Shown one piece after another: positions 34,301-42,904 of a stretch of 64,000 nt of DNA. A program made the position numbers and the translations under genes. The DNA comes from Asterias amurensis. Taxonomy: Eukaryota > Echinodermata > Asteroidea > Forcipulatida > Asteriidae. The stretch covers positions 2,433,501 to 2,497,500 of the forward strand of contig NC_092660.1 of assembly GCF_032118995.1 (NCBI RefSeq). Reading direction: 5' to 3'. The notes beneath the pieces were generated by a model. It saw only the letters and a program-made list of their open reading frames with translations. It was not told the DNA's origin and made no database searches. Each line of letters starts with the position of its first letter. Within the stretch, counting starts at the first letter, position 1.

Positions 34301-37300
34301 CCAATCCTATTTCAACGCATCACTGTAACAAATCCAGAGTGGAAAATATTAATAAACAATCCTCACACATTTCTTGCATCATGGGATTTATACAATTAAT
34401 TTCGGTTTTACCCTTACACCGATGTGTGTAAGCACTGTGTACTCAGTACTTACCTGAGCTCAGTGAAAACAAAAACCAAAGGCTTTTATTACTGCGGTGT
34501 GACTCGAACCCACTATCTTTGTAATTCTAGAGCAGTGCACTGCTCTATTTGAACACTGCATTGTCTTACCAACTAGACAATGTTATACAATAGTTGTTAA
34601 GATTATTCGCCATCGTTCGAAATAAAGCACTGAAACTAACAAACGACATTATATAATTATTTCTGTTCAGGAGTTTTCCCAACTGATGCGAACGCTCGAA
34701 ATGTCGCAGCCATTGAACCGACACCGGATAGCTTTCTGGTCACGTGGGACACCTCTCCTGACAACTGTGACGTCATTGGTTACACCGTGTATTACCAAAA
34801 AGAGTCGCCATCAGCAATGGAGGGTAAACAACATATCAAGGCTCAGATAGCTATGTTTGAACTATAAGTAGTCAGAGACAACCAATAGACCAATAAGCAT
34901 GACTTTTTAGGTACTTTTTGTTGGACACAAAACACAATGTCCACCTCAGATTTACATTAAACTTATACACGGTTTGAAAATTATGACGGTAGAAAAATTC
35001 CATTAAAATATTAACTGAAGAGGTGCTGTAGCTTTTGAGAAATTAGTAAAACAAAAATGCTACGAAAATACATTGTATCAATTCAACTATGAAGATGAAT
35101 TATAAACATGCTAGCCTTGCTCAAGGCAGTCACATTATTCGTTCCGAAAAGACGCCGCTGTGAACCCACCCGTATACCCTGTTTGTGGTGCGTGCGATCA
35201 CACCGCATGACCCACCCGTATACACACTGTCAGATCGTACGAATACTGTTCACACAAGTCATCGCACTCGTACCACTAACCGCATGCGGATAGTGTACGG
35301 GGCACCGTGTCGTGCCCATGTTACGCAGAGTGAATACGGGTGGGTTTTATACAACAGCGGTCTTTTTCGGAGTGAATAATTTGACTGCCTTGAGCAAGGC
35401 TATAAACATGCTAGAACTGAAGTTATATTCGTGACAATGTTTTACTAATATCTCACAACTACAGCACCTCAGCAAGTAATATTTGAAGGGAAGCTTTCTA
35501 CTATCATTAGCTTCAAACTGTGTAAGTTTAATGTAAATCTATGGAAATTGTGTTTTGTGTTACCTAGACCCTTTAACCCATTTGAAGATAACATTTTCAA
35601 CAATGTCTGTACTACCCTCTTACGACGCCTATACAACGTTGAAGAACTACTTCAACAATTTTCTAATTCTCATAAAAACAGGATGAAGACGTAGTTTTTT
35701 CGTTTTCACTTACAAAAAAAGAAGGAATTTCGCATTCGACAAACGGTGGTTTGGAGTATTTTGCCATTGTATGTATTGAAATCGTCTTCTAAGCAGGCTT
35801 AATTTAATTTTACAAGAACAAAATTTCTCAAGGTTTTAATTTAGTTTCTTTCACGGATTAATTTTAATGTGCATAATACTCGTTCACTACAACTACGCGT
35901 TTGACACACTGACATTTCTTTTACATTTTGTTTCTAGAATTTCTCACGGTAAATGGCGGCAATATCAGTAGAGTTGAAGTGGCGGTTCCGATGGTACACG
36001 TTCACTACAACTACGCGTTTGACACACTAACATTTCTTTTACATTTTGTTTCTAGAATTTCTCATGGTAAATGGCGGCAATATCAGTAGAGTTGAGGTAA
36101 CAGTTCCGATGGTACAGGAGAACACCGTTTACTCAGTCACCGTAGCTGCACTGAACACCGTGACGGTCTTAGAGCGCGTTGGCCCGGCCAGTGTCACCCT
36201 GAATCCCGGTAAGGCACCCCCCATTGATCATGTTATAGGCACTGGACACCTTTGGTAATTGTCAACGACCAGTATTCTCACTTTATGTATCCCAACATAT
36301 TATGCATACAATATCAAGCCTCTGAAATTTGTGACTTAATTGGTTATCGAAGTTGCAAGAGAATAACGAAAGAAAAACACCCTTGTTGCACAAATTTAGA
36401 TGCATGTAAAAAGGCCCTTTCGTATCCCCTCTGCTCAGTAAGTGTTCAATAAAACCATAAAAAATATTTCGGAAAAAGGGGTTATTTGTATTAAGTCACG
36501 TTGTTGTCATATATTGTTCTCATAATTTTTTATGCAGTATTGTTTCTCATAGTACAAGTGTGCAAAACACAAATTTGAATTGAATTCGAGACTTCAGCTG
36601 AGGTCTCGAATTCAGGCATCTGTAAAGCACACAGGGTGCCTTTTCTTCCATTATTCTCTCGCAACTTCGACGACCAGTTAAGCTCAAATTTTCACAGGTT
36701 TGTTTTTTTATGCATATGTTGAGATACACCAGGTGAGAAGACTGGTCTTTGGCAATTACCAAATGTGTTCATGCCTTTAAAGAGCAATGAACATGCTGGC
36801 ACGCGTGTTTATTTCGAAAGAGATAATCTCAAAGTTCTCCACATCTTCCAAACTTCGACAGTCCTAGTACTTCATCAGTTTTTATGACGATAGCTTGCAA
36901 TCTTGTCTTTTTTTTATTACACAGGAGAGCCCGTCAGTACTCCAGCTTATAGCTCTAGCGATGCTGTACTTTTTATCGTCTTCGATCAGACAGTTGGATG
37001 GGTGAGCGACTGTTGTGCTTGTCTCGGTTTGTTTTAACAATAATACAAAATAATATCGAAGTCTTATACAGTGCACGTATCTACCAAACGAGGTACTCAA
37101 GGCGATGAGTATATACAAACTTTCAGAAAGATAGGTTATTGCAGTGATGGATTCTGAGACCCAATTATTTAGCACCTTTACGAGGGTTTACAAGGTGCTA
37201 CGGAGCATTCAACAACCACAGCCAGGAACACCGGGGCGAACCTCTTCTCTTTTCGATATAAAGTGCACTGGGTTATTTTACATGCGTTGCACAACACGCA

Positions 37301-40300
37301 TGACCAACAAATATACGTCCCATCCGAAGGACGAAGCAATGGCTAAGTGTCTTGCTTAAGGACACAAGTGTCACGACTTGGGGATTCGAACCCAAACTCT
37401 GCTGATCAGAAACACCAGAGTTTGAATTCAGTGCTCTTTACTGCTCGGCTACGACACTTCAAATACACATGTTTTGTATGGCACCGTGTATAAGATCATC
37501 CTGTCATAACTTATAAGACCGATCACGATAAGGGTTACAGGGCTTGAGATCCGCCAGGGTTGTTGTTTCTAAAATAAATATTGTTTTATTTTGCAGTTTA
37601 CATCAATGATGCAAGTCCAGTTAGCAACAGGCATTGCGAATGTACTCAATCGATATACACCAAATCAACAAAGAGATACGTTTGCAGAGTTTGGGTAAAT
37701 ATCAACAGCGCCCTCACTGGGACCAAAGGAAGTCCGATCACTTTCTGGTAATGGTCAATGGCGTTTCGTACAAGCGTTTACATTTATATCCTCAGTGGCT
37801 AATGGGACAGATTTCATGACGACGTCACGATTTATCAGCTCCAAGGGGGGATTTCTTAAGAGTTAAGACTAATCTTATCTCGAGTTAGGACGAGTTAATA
37901 CGCGTCAAAACTTAAGACTAGCCATACATTTTTACTATTTCGAGGACAAGTCCTAAGTTAGGACTAGTCCTAACTCTTTGTGAAATCGACCCCAAGTCTC
38001 ACTTTGATTACAGTGCTTTTTGTGATAAAGTAAACCACACTAACAAGCTTTTGTTGTTTAAACTTCCCGTGACTTTCAGAACCTCTGACGTCATCTTTAT
38101 CTCTATCTTCAATACCGGGAGTGATCTTCACATTGTGACGTGGGTACGAGATGTCACATCCTCTGAACCAGGGGTACCCCTCGACCCCAACAAGGTCCTC
38201 AGCGCACTCTCGGCGGAGCAGACCTACTTTGAAGACTTCATGGGACCGACGTTTCAATACGCAGTGAGCCTCGCGCCAAGTCTTACGCCTACTACAACAG
38301 CGGCACCTACCGGCGGCGGCATAGACGAATGGCTGATCGCGGTGATTGCTGTGGGGGCGCTTCTTGTACTGATAGTGCTAGGTTCGATTGTATTCAAATG
38401 GTGAGCTCCAACAAATCGTGGTTTCAAGACCTTCGCAAGCAGTGCTCCGTATTGACCGCTACTTTGGGCAAGTCTATTCTCGCTACTGGCAGCGCGTCGT
38501 ATCGCCCGCTAGCTTTGGGCAAGTCTATTCTCGCTACCATTGGCAGCGCGTCGTATCGCCCGCTAGCTTTGGGCAAGTCTATTCTCGCTACAATGGGCAG
38601 CGCGTCGTATCGCCCGCTAGCTTTGGGCAAGTCACTTCTCTTTCGATATCCAACAGAAAGTCTTCAAGCGAAATTAAATTAAGAGGAAAAACGCGCCCTC
38701 TGTCGAGATATCACGAGTATGAGATAGTGGCATCTTGGACCAAGACTACAACTAATCAGGCGTGTTGAGCAATTAGGAATAGTATGGTGCCATACAAATA
38801 TAAAAACAATTTTATCATCAAAACTTTCTCAAAATTAGTCTATGCTTTCTCTAAGTGACAAATAACACAAAATATGTTATTCAAGTGGTAATAAAGAGTA
38901 ATTTAGTGGTAATAAAGACATCTACTCGACCAATACAAAGGTCGTGGGTTGGGATCCCACCCAAGTGATATGCCTGTGGATTTTTATCACTACTCGGGAA
39001 AGTACTGTGTATACAATGTTTCTTACACATCGGTGTAGGGTAAAAACAAATAATATTCATAGATCACGTTTGGTTTGCGGTAACACCTGTGTGTATCTGC
39101 TTGCCAGGTAGAGTTTGTTCTTAGAGAATTGTTTACTACTACCGCGGAGTAGATTGTTCGGGTGTTCGGGAGACTTCTCAGTTCTGAAAAGAACTGTCCT
39201 GCTTATATTAACTATTACCCGAGCGGATGGTATAGAAATAGGCTGGGACTACTTCTTTAGCTTATTGGATCGTAATTAACTGTACTCACGCGGAGTCAGT
39301 TCTTGAATTTGTCTCAATGAAGCTAGTTCATTATATTCGCATACTGCATACAGGTCTACAAACAAACTCATATAGGCCCAATTTAATTAAGCAGAAAAAA
39401 ACTGCTTGTGAAGTTTCTATGCTATAATAAGCAAACAACGGGTGGGGCACCAGTCACAAACAATATAAACTTAATAGACCTTTGGCAGGTATGCAGTTTC
39501 TGCTGAGCGTTATTAGTTCCTTAACACAAATACATCTAATTACTATTCTTTCATTCCATTTCAGTGGTTCAAAGCACAAAAAGACAGACAGACGGATAGA
39601 TCTACACAGTAAGTGAACAATTAATGTTATGTAATAAACCTGGCGATTTCCTAGGGCGCCCTCTGTTAAAAGATAATTTAAACGAAGCGATGTTGATTTG
39701 TCTTTTCTTTTTAGATGAATATGCTGGTGGCAGCGTCTATGAGAGATTTACACCAACATCTTTCTCTTCCGATGGAACGTGGTAAGCGACAGTTATTGTT
39801 ATTTTGTACTTGCTTATTAAAATCAGTAAACATTTACATTTTACGGACAATCACTGCATCTCCAAAGTGCCAATAACACAACAGTGTATAGACGATGTGA
39901 CCTCTGACGTCACACGAATACCATAACATGATTCGCGCGCATACCGCCGGGCAAAACCTTTGTGTTTTGGCAGCCAGCTAGAAAGTGTACGCAATCTTAC
40001 TTTGACTACGCAACTACGTATGTAGTGTTTTGTCAACAGAGGGCGGTTTGGGTGTAAACATAGGTCACATCGTCTATACAGGGTCTTGGTAATGATTCGG
40101 CAAACTAATGGCAATAAAAACGTTCGTGGTAAGAAGTACATTGGATAGTATAATTCATCTTCGGAAGCATTACACTTCGAAGTACTATCATCAATGGGAA
40201 ATATTCAAATATATACCGGGAGTAGTATAGACTGGTTTCAAGCCATTTCTAAGTAAGTTATGGTTTACCTTCATAACGGTGAAATAATGCGGATAAATGC

Positions 40301-40537
40301 ATTTGACTACGTACGGTAGTCAATTACCGTACGTAGGTGCCATTATTCGTCTTGAGCAAAGGCTAGATCTGCAATCAATAACACAGAGGTAGTGGGTATA
40401 CCGGAGTAATATAGACTGGTTTCAAGCCGTTGACATGAAAATTGAGTTAATATGTGCTTCTTTTCTTTGCTTACAGGAATCCTGCATTCCAGCCCATGCA
40501 AGAAGTTGAAAGGGACAACTCAATAACGTCCTTATAA
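22355..40537 (+). CDS. Type I membrane receptor: five C-type-lectin/FN3 cassettes, stalk, TM, signalling tail
   Basis: Twenty-seven coding exons join without a stop into 4239 nt (about 1412 aa). Exons: 22355-22430 (signal peptide, MYLFVAHVLTCMLVFCNG); five CTLD-FN3 cassettes listed separately; 36925-37001, 37597-37694 and 38080-38400 (membrane-proximal region, Thr-rich stalk, transmembrane helix WLIAVIAVGALLVLIVLGSI); 39565-39608, 39715-39781 and 40477-40537 (57-residue cytoplasmic tail). All cassette introns are phase 1, so whole domains can be gained or lost in frame. The tail holds YERF (YxxPhi), NPAF (NPxF) and ends ITSL, a class I PDZ ligand. The membrane-proximal ~120 residues look like a folded alpha/beta domain of unknown family. 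No CTLD has the paired EPN/QPD and WND sugar-site motifs, so ligands may be proteins or non-classical. Presumably a surface recognition or adhesion receptor, perhaps on immune cells. First exon is the first ATG with a signal sequence; any upstream non-coding exon was not found. Confidence 0.88.
22730..22982 (-). repeat. 'TTTGCGGTAACACC' dispersed repeat
   Basis: On the minus strand it begins GGTTTGCGGTAACCCC and includes CCGCGGAGTAGAT and GGCTGGGACTACTACTTTAG. Related copies: 39065-39275 (plus), 52080-52235 (minus) and short pieces at 8540-8615, 45515-45560, 47395-47470 and 55975-55995. Confidence 0.55.
23114..26307 (+). CDS. Receptor exons 2-5: CTLD1 and FN3-1
   Basis: Exons 23114-23302 and 24684-24878 encode CTLD1 (CPEGYEVGYDGGCYLFE ... 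GIWWIG / FTDLSVEGTWEWINC ... YKFICE). Where mannose-type lectins have EPN it has QPN, with no WND later. Exons 25297-25449 and 26167-26307 encode a fibronectin III domain (AHVTWDVSQYNCDVIGYRVYY). This cassette is the most diverged from the middle three and its introns do not match theirs. Confidence 0.88.
23318..23494. mobile_element. Inverted-repeat MITE (family E), copy 1
   Basis: Ends CGAAACCAGGGCTTCGGCT and AGCCGAAGCCGTGGTTTTG are inverted copies. A second copy with the same ends lies at 52560-52742. Intronic in the receptor gene. Confidence 0.75.
23521..23640. repeat. 'CAGTGATTTAATTGGAT' dispersed repeat
   Basis: Shares CCAGTGATTTAATTGGATTC, ATTTCATTGGA and TTTTGATTGGTCCGAGG with 41035-41170 and, more loosely, with 61165-61275. 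Confidence 0.6.
23765..24109. mobile_element. TTAA-type MITE (family A), left end shortened
   Basis: Family interior blocks in order, right end CATAGTGTCCAGTGCC-TTAA. In the intron that separates the two CTLD1 exons. Confidence 0.7.
25790..26130 (-). mobile_element. SINE tail fragments
   Basis: Two partial, decayed copies of the 3' half of the SINE seen at 37190-37462 (shared GGGACCAACGGCTTTACGTCCCA). A third fragment lies at 25090-25215. Confidence 0.45.
26370..26640. repeat. ~70-bp tandem repeat, about three and a half copies
   Basis: Repeating core GATGTACAAGGTAGACATTC followed by ACTGTACAAAC and AATGTCCAATATCCA. Units are imperfect. It lies in the intron before cassette 2. Confidence 0.8.
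26705..28146 (+). CDS. Receptor exons 6-9: CTLD2 and FN3-2
   Basis: Exons 26705-26905, 27211-27408, 27509-27661 and 28000-28146 (201, 198, 153 and 147 nt). The CTLD reads CYWFQSEERDMWYSHRNWC ... WWIG / YTDVSVEGSWKWVDC ... APGEPAEPDDCA ... FLFICK. The first ~12 residues differ from the next two cassettes, then identity becomes very high, which places a duplication or conversion boundary inside the first exon. The FN3 core is VEVTWDVSMFACDVIGYRVYY. Confidence 0.9.
28434..31091 (+). CDS. Receptor exons 10-13: CTLD3 and FN3-3
   Basis: Exons 28434-28634, 30188-30385, 30485-30637 and 30945-31091, with the same lengths as cassette 2 (201, 198, 153, 147). Differences are few; for example STDWAPGEPAESDD replaces STLWAPGEPAEPDD. 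The intron between the two CTLD exons holds the solo LTR at 28859-30105, absent from the sister introns. Confidence 0.9.
28859..30105. mobile_element. Solo LTR (1247 bp) of an LTR retrotransposon
   Basis: Begins TGTCATG, ends CGTGACA, and is flanked by the 5-bp duplication AATGG (28854-28858 and 30106-30110). The empty site is preserved in the sister introns of cassettes 2 and 4 (GTAAATGGTAACCA). TG...CA ends with a 5-bp duplication fit a Ty3/gypsy-type LTR left after loss of the internal part. No internal gene remains. It is younger than the cassette duplication or escaped conversion. Orientation not determined. Confidence 0.75.
31369..32799 (+). CDS. Receptor exons 14-17: CTLD4 and FN3-4
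   Basis: Exons 31369-31569, 31878-32075, 32177-32329 and 32653-32799, again 201, 198, 153 and 147 nt. The first acceptor reads CCCAAG rather than CCCCAG. The sequence is close to cassettes 2 and 3 through exons and introns. Confidence 0.9.
33089..36208 (+). CDS. Receptor exons 18-21: CTLD5 and FN3-5
   Basis: Exons 33089-33289, 33527-33739, 34671-34823 and 36056-36208. CTLD5 starts like cassettes 3 and 4 (CPSGFEEGPGDHSCYFF) and then diverges; its second half is longer (213 nt; WRWVDCQPTVDWQKPLWPGEEP ... KFFICE). The FN3 reads FLVTWDTSPDNCDVIGYTVYY. Both second-half exons have a broken tandem copy directly upstream (33362-33444 and 35938-35998). Confidence 0.85.
33362..33444 (+). pseudogene. 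Relic of the CTLD5 second-half exon
   Basis: A tandem duplication with a 165-base offset copied the intron end and the first ~80 bases of exon 33527-33739. In the relic the acceptor AG reads CG, and the copy stops after LWPDDE, so it cannot serve as a normal exon. Confidence 0.8.
34411..34580 (-). mobile_element. tRNA-derived SINE
   Basis: On the minus strand: GTCTAGTTGGTAAGAC (A-box region), then GTGGGTTCGAGTCACAC (B box), then a body ending in ACACATCGGTGTAAGGG. Same family as 38893-39047 and 48811-48985. Confidence 0.65.
35115..35400. mobile_element. MITE with unusually long target duplication
   Basis: Terminal inverted repeats AGCCTTGCTCAAGGCAGTCA and TGACTGCCTTGAGCAAGGCT (taking one or two bases from each flank), with inner arms ACCCACCCGTATAC / GAATACGGGTGGGT. 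The direct repeat TATAAACATGCTAG occurs at 35101-35114 and 35401-35414. It is inserted in the middle of a foldback member of the repeat family seen at 21108-21440. Confidence 0.8.
35881..36116 (+). repeat. 118-bp tandem duplication spanning an exon acceptor
   Basis: Units 35881-35998 and 35999-36116 differ at only a few bases. Each contains the intron end (TTTGTTTCTAG) and the first 61 bases of the FN3-5 second exon. Only the downstream copy continues into a complete exon; 118 is not a multiple of three, so use of the upstream acceptor would shift the frame. Confidence 0.9.
36237..36780. mobile_element. TTAA-type MITE (family A), left and right halves around foreign sequence
   Basis: Left half 36237-36410 and right half 36560-36780 (ends ATGCC-TTTAA). 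The middle ~150 bases do not match the family. Confidence 0.6.
37116..37203. repeat. Dispersed repeat, copy 2
   Basis: Matches the first 91 bases of the window. Confidence 0.7.
37190..37462 (-). mobile_element. tRNA-derived SINE
   Basis: Minus strand: GTCGTAGCCGAGCAGTAAAG (A-box region), then GGGTTCGAATCCCC (B box), then GTGTCCTTAAGCAAGACACT, a body motif shared by many animal SINEs, then GGATGGGACGTATATTTG. In an intron of the receptor gene. Confidence 0.7.
37836..37996. mobile_element. Foldback family C, copy 2
   Basis: Ends GGATTTCTTAAGAGTTAAGAC and CCTAACTCTTTGTGAAATCG; same internal GACTAGTCC blocks as 15325-15478. Confidence 0.7.
38463..38640 (+). repeat. Minisatellite, units of 51, 54 and 54 bp
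   Basis: Three full units starting TTTGGGCAAGTCTATTC plus a partial fourth, nearly identical (GCAGCGCGTCGTATCGCCCG in each). It starts 62 bases after the donor of the transmembrane exon. Unit lengths are multiples of three, which leaves long open frames that are not in phase with the receptor. Confidence 0.9.
38893..39047 (+). mobile_element. tRNA-derived SINE
   Basis: Contains AAGGTCGTGGGTTGGGATCCC (B-box region), GATATGCCTGTGGATTTTTATC, GGGAAAGTACTGTGTATACA and CACATCGGTGTAGGG, the body of the family also seen at 34411 and 48811. Confidence 0.6.
39065..39275 (+). repeat. 'TTTGCGGTAACACC' dispersed repeat
   Basis: Plus-strand relative of 22730-22982 (GGTTTGCGGTAACACC, ACCGCGGAGTAGATTG, GGCTGGGACTACTTC). 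Confidence 0.55.
39884..40080. mobile_element. MITE with GTATAGACGATGTGACCT ends, copy 1
   Basis: Terminal inverted repeats GTATAGACGATGTGACCT and AGGTCACATCGTCTATAC are perfect over 18 bases. In the last intron of the receptor gene. A decayed relative lies at 41752-42087. Confidence 0.85.
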
Positions 40538-40758
40538 AATGATTGTAAAGTGAGCAGCTTTAAAGTGGAAGTAAATTATTTTGGTGGTAGTTTAGTTTAT
40601 TAGGCCGAGAAAAAAACAAATGCTTCAGCAGACTTACTGTCGAACAAAAGCCATGTTATTATTGCACATAGTATATTTTAATATTGTTAAAGTGGGCTGA
40701 CTGCTTTTTAGCAGTGTTGTTATTGCAAAGAGTTTATTTCAATATAGCTGTCAAAATT

Positions 40759-40790
40759 AATAAACATTTTGTAAACTTCTAAAAAATAAA
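40759..40790 (+). promoter_or_regulatory. Polyadenylation signals of the receptor gene
   Basis: Two AATAAA hexamers (40759-40764 and 40785-40790) about 220-250 bases after the stop codon. Confidence 0.5.
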
Positions 40791-41751
40791 TGCGAAAACT
40801 TATTACACGAAAAGACGAAAAAAAGAAAACACGACGGAGATACTATGTTTCCGCCGTGAAGGTCTACGTATTAGACTAAATTCACTGTATTTATTAAGAT
40901 TAAATTATTTCACTTTCTTTAGTTCTCAATGGACCTTTGTATTCAAATGACGTCATTTGGGTTGGGCACCCTCGGAAGTCAGTTGCTCATTGGCTGATTT
41001 CTTTGGAAACGCGATACTAGTAAGACTGGTCCCCTGTCTCCATCCGCCATGATACAGATATACTGGTCTTACAGAACCAGTGATTTAATTGGATGCATTG
41101 ATTTCATTGGATAAACGTGTAGTGACATAAGCTTTCTATATCTGTACCTGTTTTGATTGGTCCGAGGTTACGATTTATAGCAGCGGCACTCTTGGTCGTC
41201 TGCATTCAGCAGCGCGCATGTTTTACAAACAATGTACATAGAATTTTACTGCGTGAATCCATGTAGACTTGATTCAACTCGTATGAGAGGTCCCTAAGCA
41301 TATACCCCAACTTACTGTAAAACAACACGTAGCATAGACGGTACAGTGTGCGCTCGTCGTCAAAATGTGGTCCCGAGAATGCGGCACGCGTTTGAAATGC
41401 AGAGCATCACAAAACATTAGTTTCCTGGGGTTAGCACGGGATTGGGACTTGAGTCAAGTCTAGTCTTTATGTGAAATGAATGTAGGTGAGAGGTGATTAT
41501 GGAGATAGGGGGATTGGTGTATGCTCAACGGCAGATCTCTGGCGTAATTCACGCTAGGTATTGGTCATTGCCTGAACATCTGACGTCACATGAACCACTC
41601 ATTTGGGTTGTGTTATGTCCACAGAGTGTATCAATACCCTGACCTGTGTGGACTGTTTTATGTTCTCAAACATCAGTCACCACATCGCGTAACAAACACA
41701 CACAAAACATTAGCAACAAACATTAACAGTATCTTCTTACTGACGAGTCAA

Positions 41752-42087
41752 TAGACGATGTGACCTGTGACATCACATGTTTACAAAAGAGCCACCAAGC
41801 CTGGACTTCCTGCAGGCACGACTTGTCACAGCCCAATGGAAGGAAACATAAAATCTTGAATTTAATGGAGATTGCACTTTCCAATTCTTATCAACTTTTG
41901 ATATGATGAAAGGGGGCACATCTCAAAATTTGTCCAGCTTTTACTTTCATAACTCTTGGATTTATGTGGAAACTATGAGACAAAACGTCAACCTTCCAAT
42001 ATGACCAGTGCAGTATATTGCCTGCCAGACTAGCTAAAGAATGTACAAGGTCACACTGGTGTAAACAAAGTTCACATGGTCTATACT
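41752..42087. mobile_element. MITE relative with degraded ends
   Basis: Left end CAATAGACGATGTGACCTGT, right end GTTCACATGGTCTATAC; compare the perfect ends at 39884-40080. Longer and more diverged. Confidence 0.55.
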
Positions 42088-42169
42088 GGCGACGTGTGGC
42101 TTCAAAGCCAGCTAGTCTAAGAGAGAAGGCGTATGAAGTCAGATTGAGGGACAACTCGACCTCTTTCCC

Positions 42170-42450
42170 CAGGAAGTAATAAGAGTGTGAGGTGACCTAA
42201 TCGAAACATTCAAGATTCTCCCTAAAGGGGCTTGTGGACATAGATACTAGAAGTCTTTTCACATTCTCACAAAAGTTGTACCATAGGACAAGAAAAGGCT
42301 AACCAAAGGGCTCAACCTCAGAAAACAGTAATTCTTCAAACACAGCAAGTAAGTGGTCAATGCTAGGACAACCAATCAATTCGAAAACAGCTTTGACAAA
42401 TACTTGAATGAAAATGGATATGTGGTGATAATTAAAAGGCAAAAGCCTAC
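42170..42450 (+). mobile_element. Non-LTR retrotransposon 3' coding relic
   Basis: Translated pieces include LKGLVDIDTRSLFTFSQ, then LTKGLNLRKQ-like, then NARTTNQFENSFDKYLNENG. This matches the C-terminal region after the reverse transcriptase in LINEs whose products end with a VVNxWNxLP...TVxxFKNxLDKY pattern. Frameshifted and short. Confidence 0.6.
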
Positions 42451-42522
42451 AATACTAAAACTCCCATCAAAGTACAGTGACACTTTTGAGAACACAACAT
42501 GGCCATTCTTCACCTATATTAA

Positions 42523-42904
42523 AGGAACACGTTGCCTTGGATCGGTCGAGTTGGTCTATAAAAAGCGTTAAGAATCAATTGTTTAGAAATACAAATGGTT
42601 AGATAGATAATTTAAAAGTAGAATATAATGATCCACACAAGTATCACTCGAAATTGCATGGTTTTCCTTTTACGTCACGAAGAAAAACGGCCGGCCATTT
42701 TGTGGAGTCAAAATTTTGACTCCATAAAATGGCTGACCGTGTTACTTCGCGACGTAAAAGGAAACCCGTGCAATTTCGAGTGATACTTGTGTGGATCATT
42801 ATATTCTACTTATAAAACATCTTACTAACCATATGCATTTCAAAACAAATGGTTTCAAACACTTTTCAAAGACCAACTCGTCCGATCAAAGGCAACGTGT
42901 TCCT
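42523..42904. mobile_element. Foldback element family B, complete copy
   Basis: AGGAACACGTTGCCTTGG at the left and GGCAACGTGTTCCT at the right; TTAA at 42519-42522 and 42905-42908. Inner palindrome GGCCATTTTGTGGAGTCAAA / TTTGACTCCATAAAATGGC. Confidence 0.8.

Noticed and set aside
38329-38768. 117- and 126-codon frames with a repeating FGQVYSRY pattern
   Set aside because: Produced by the minisatellite with 51/54-bp units. Neither is in phase with the receptor exon, and a stop follows the TM helix if the intron is read.
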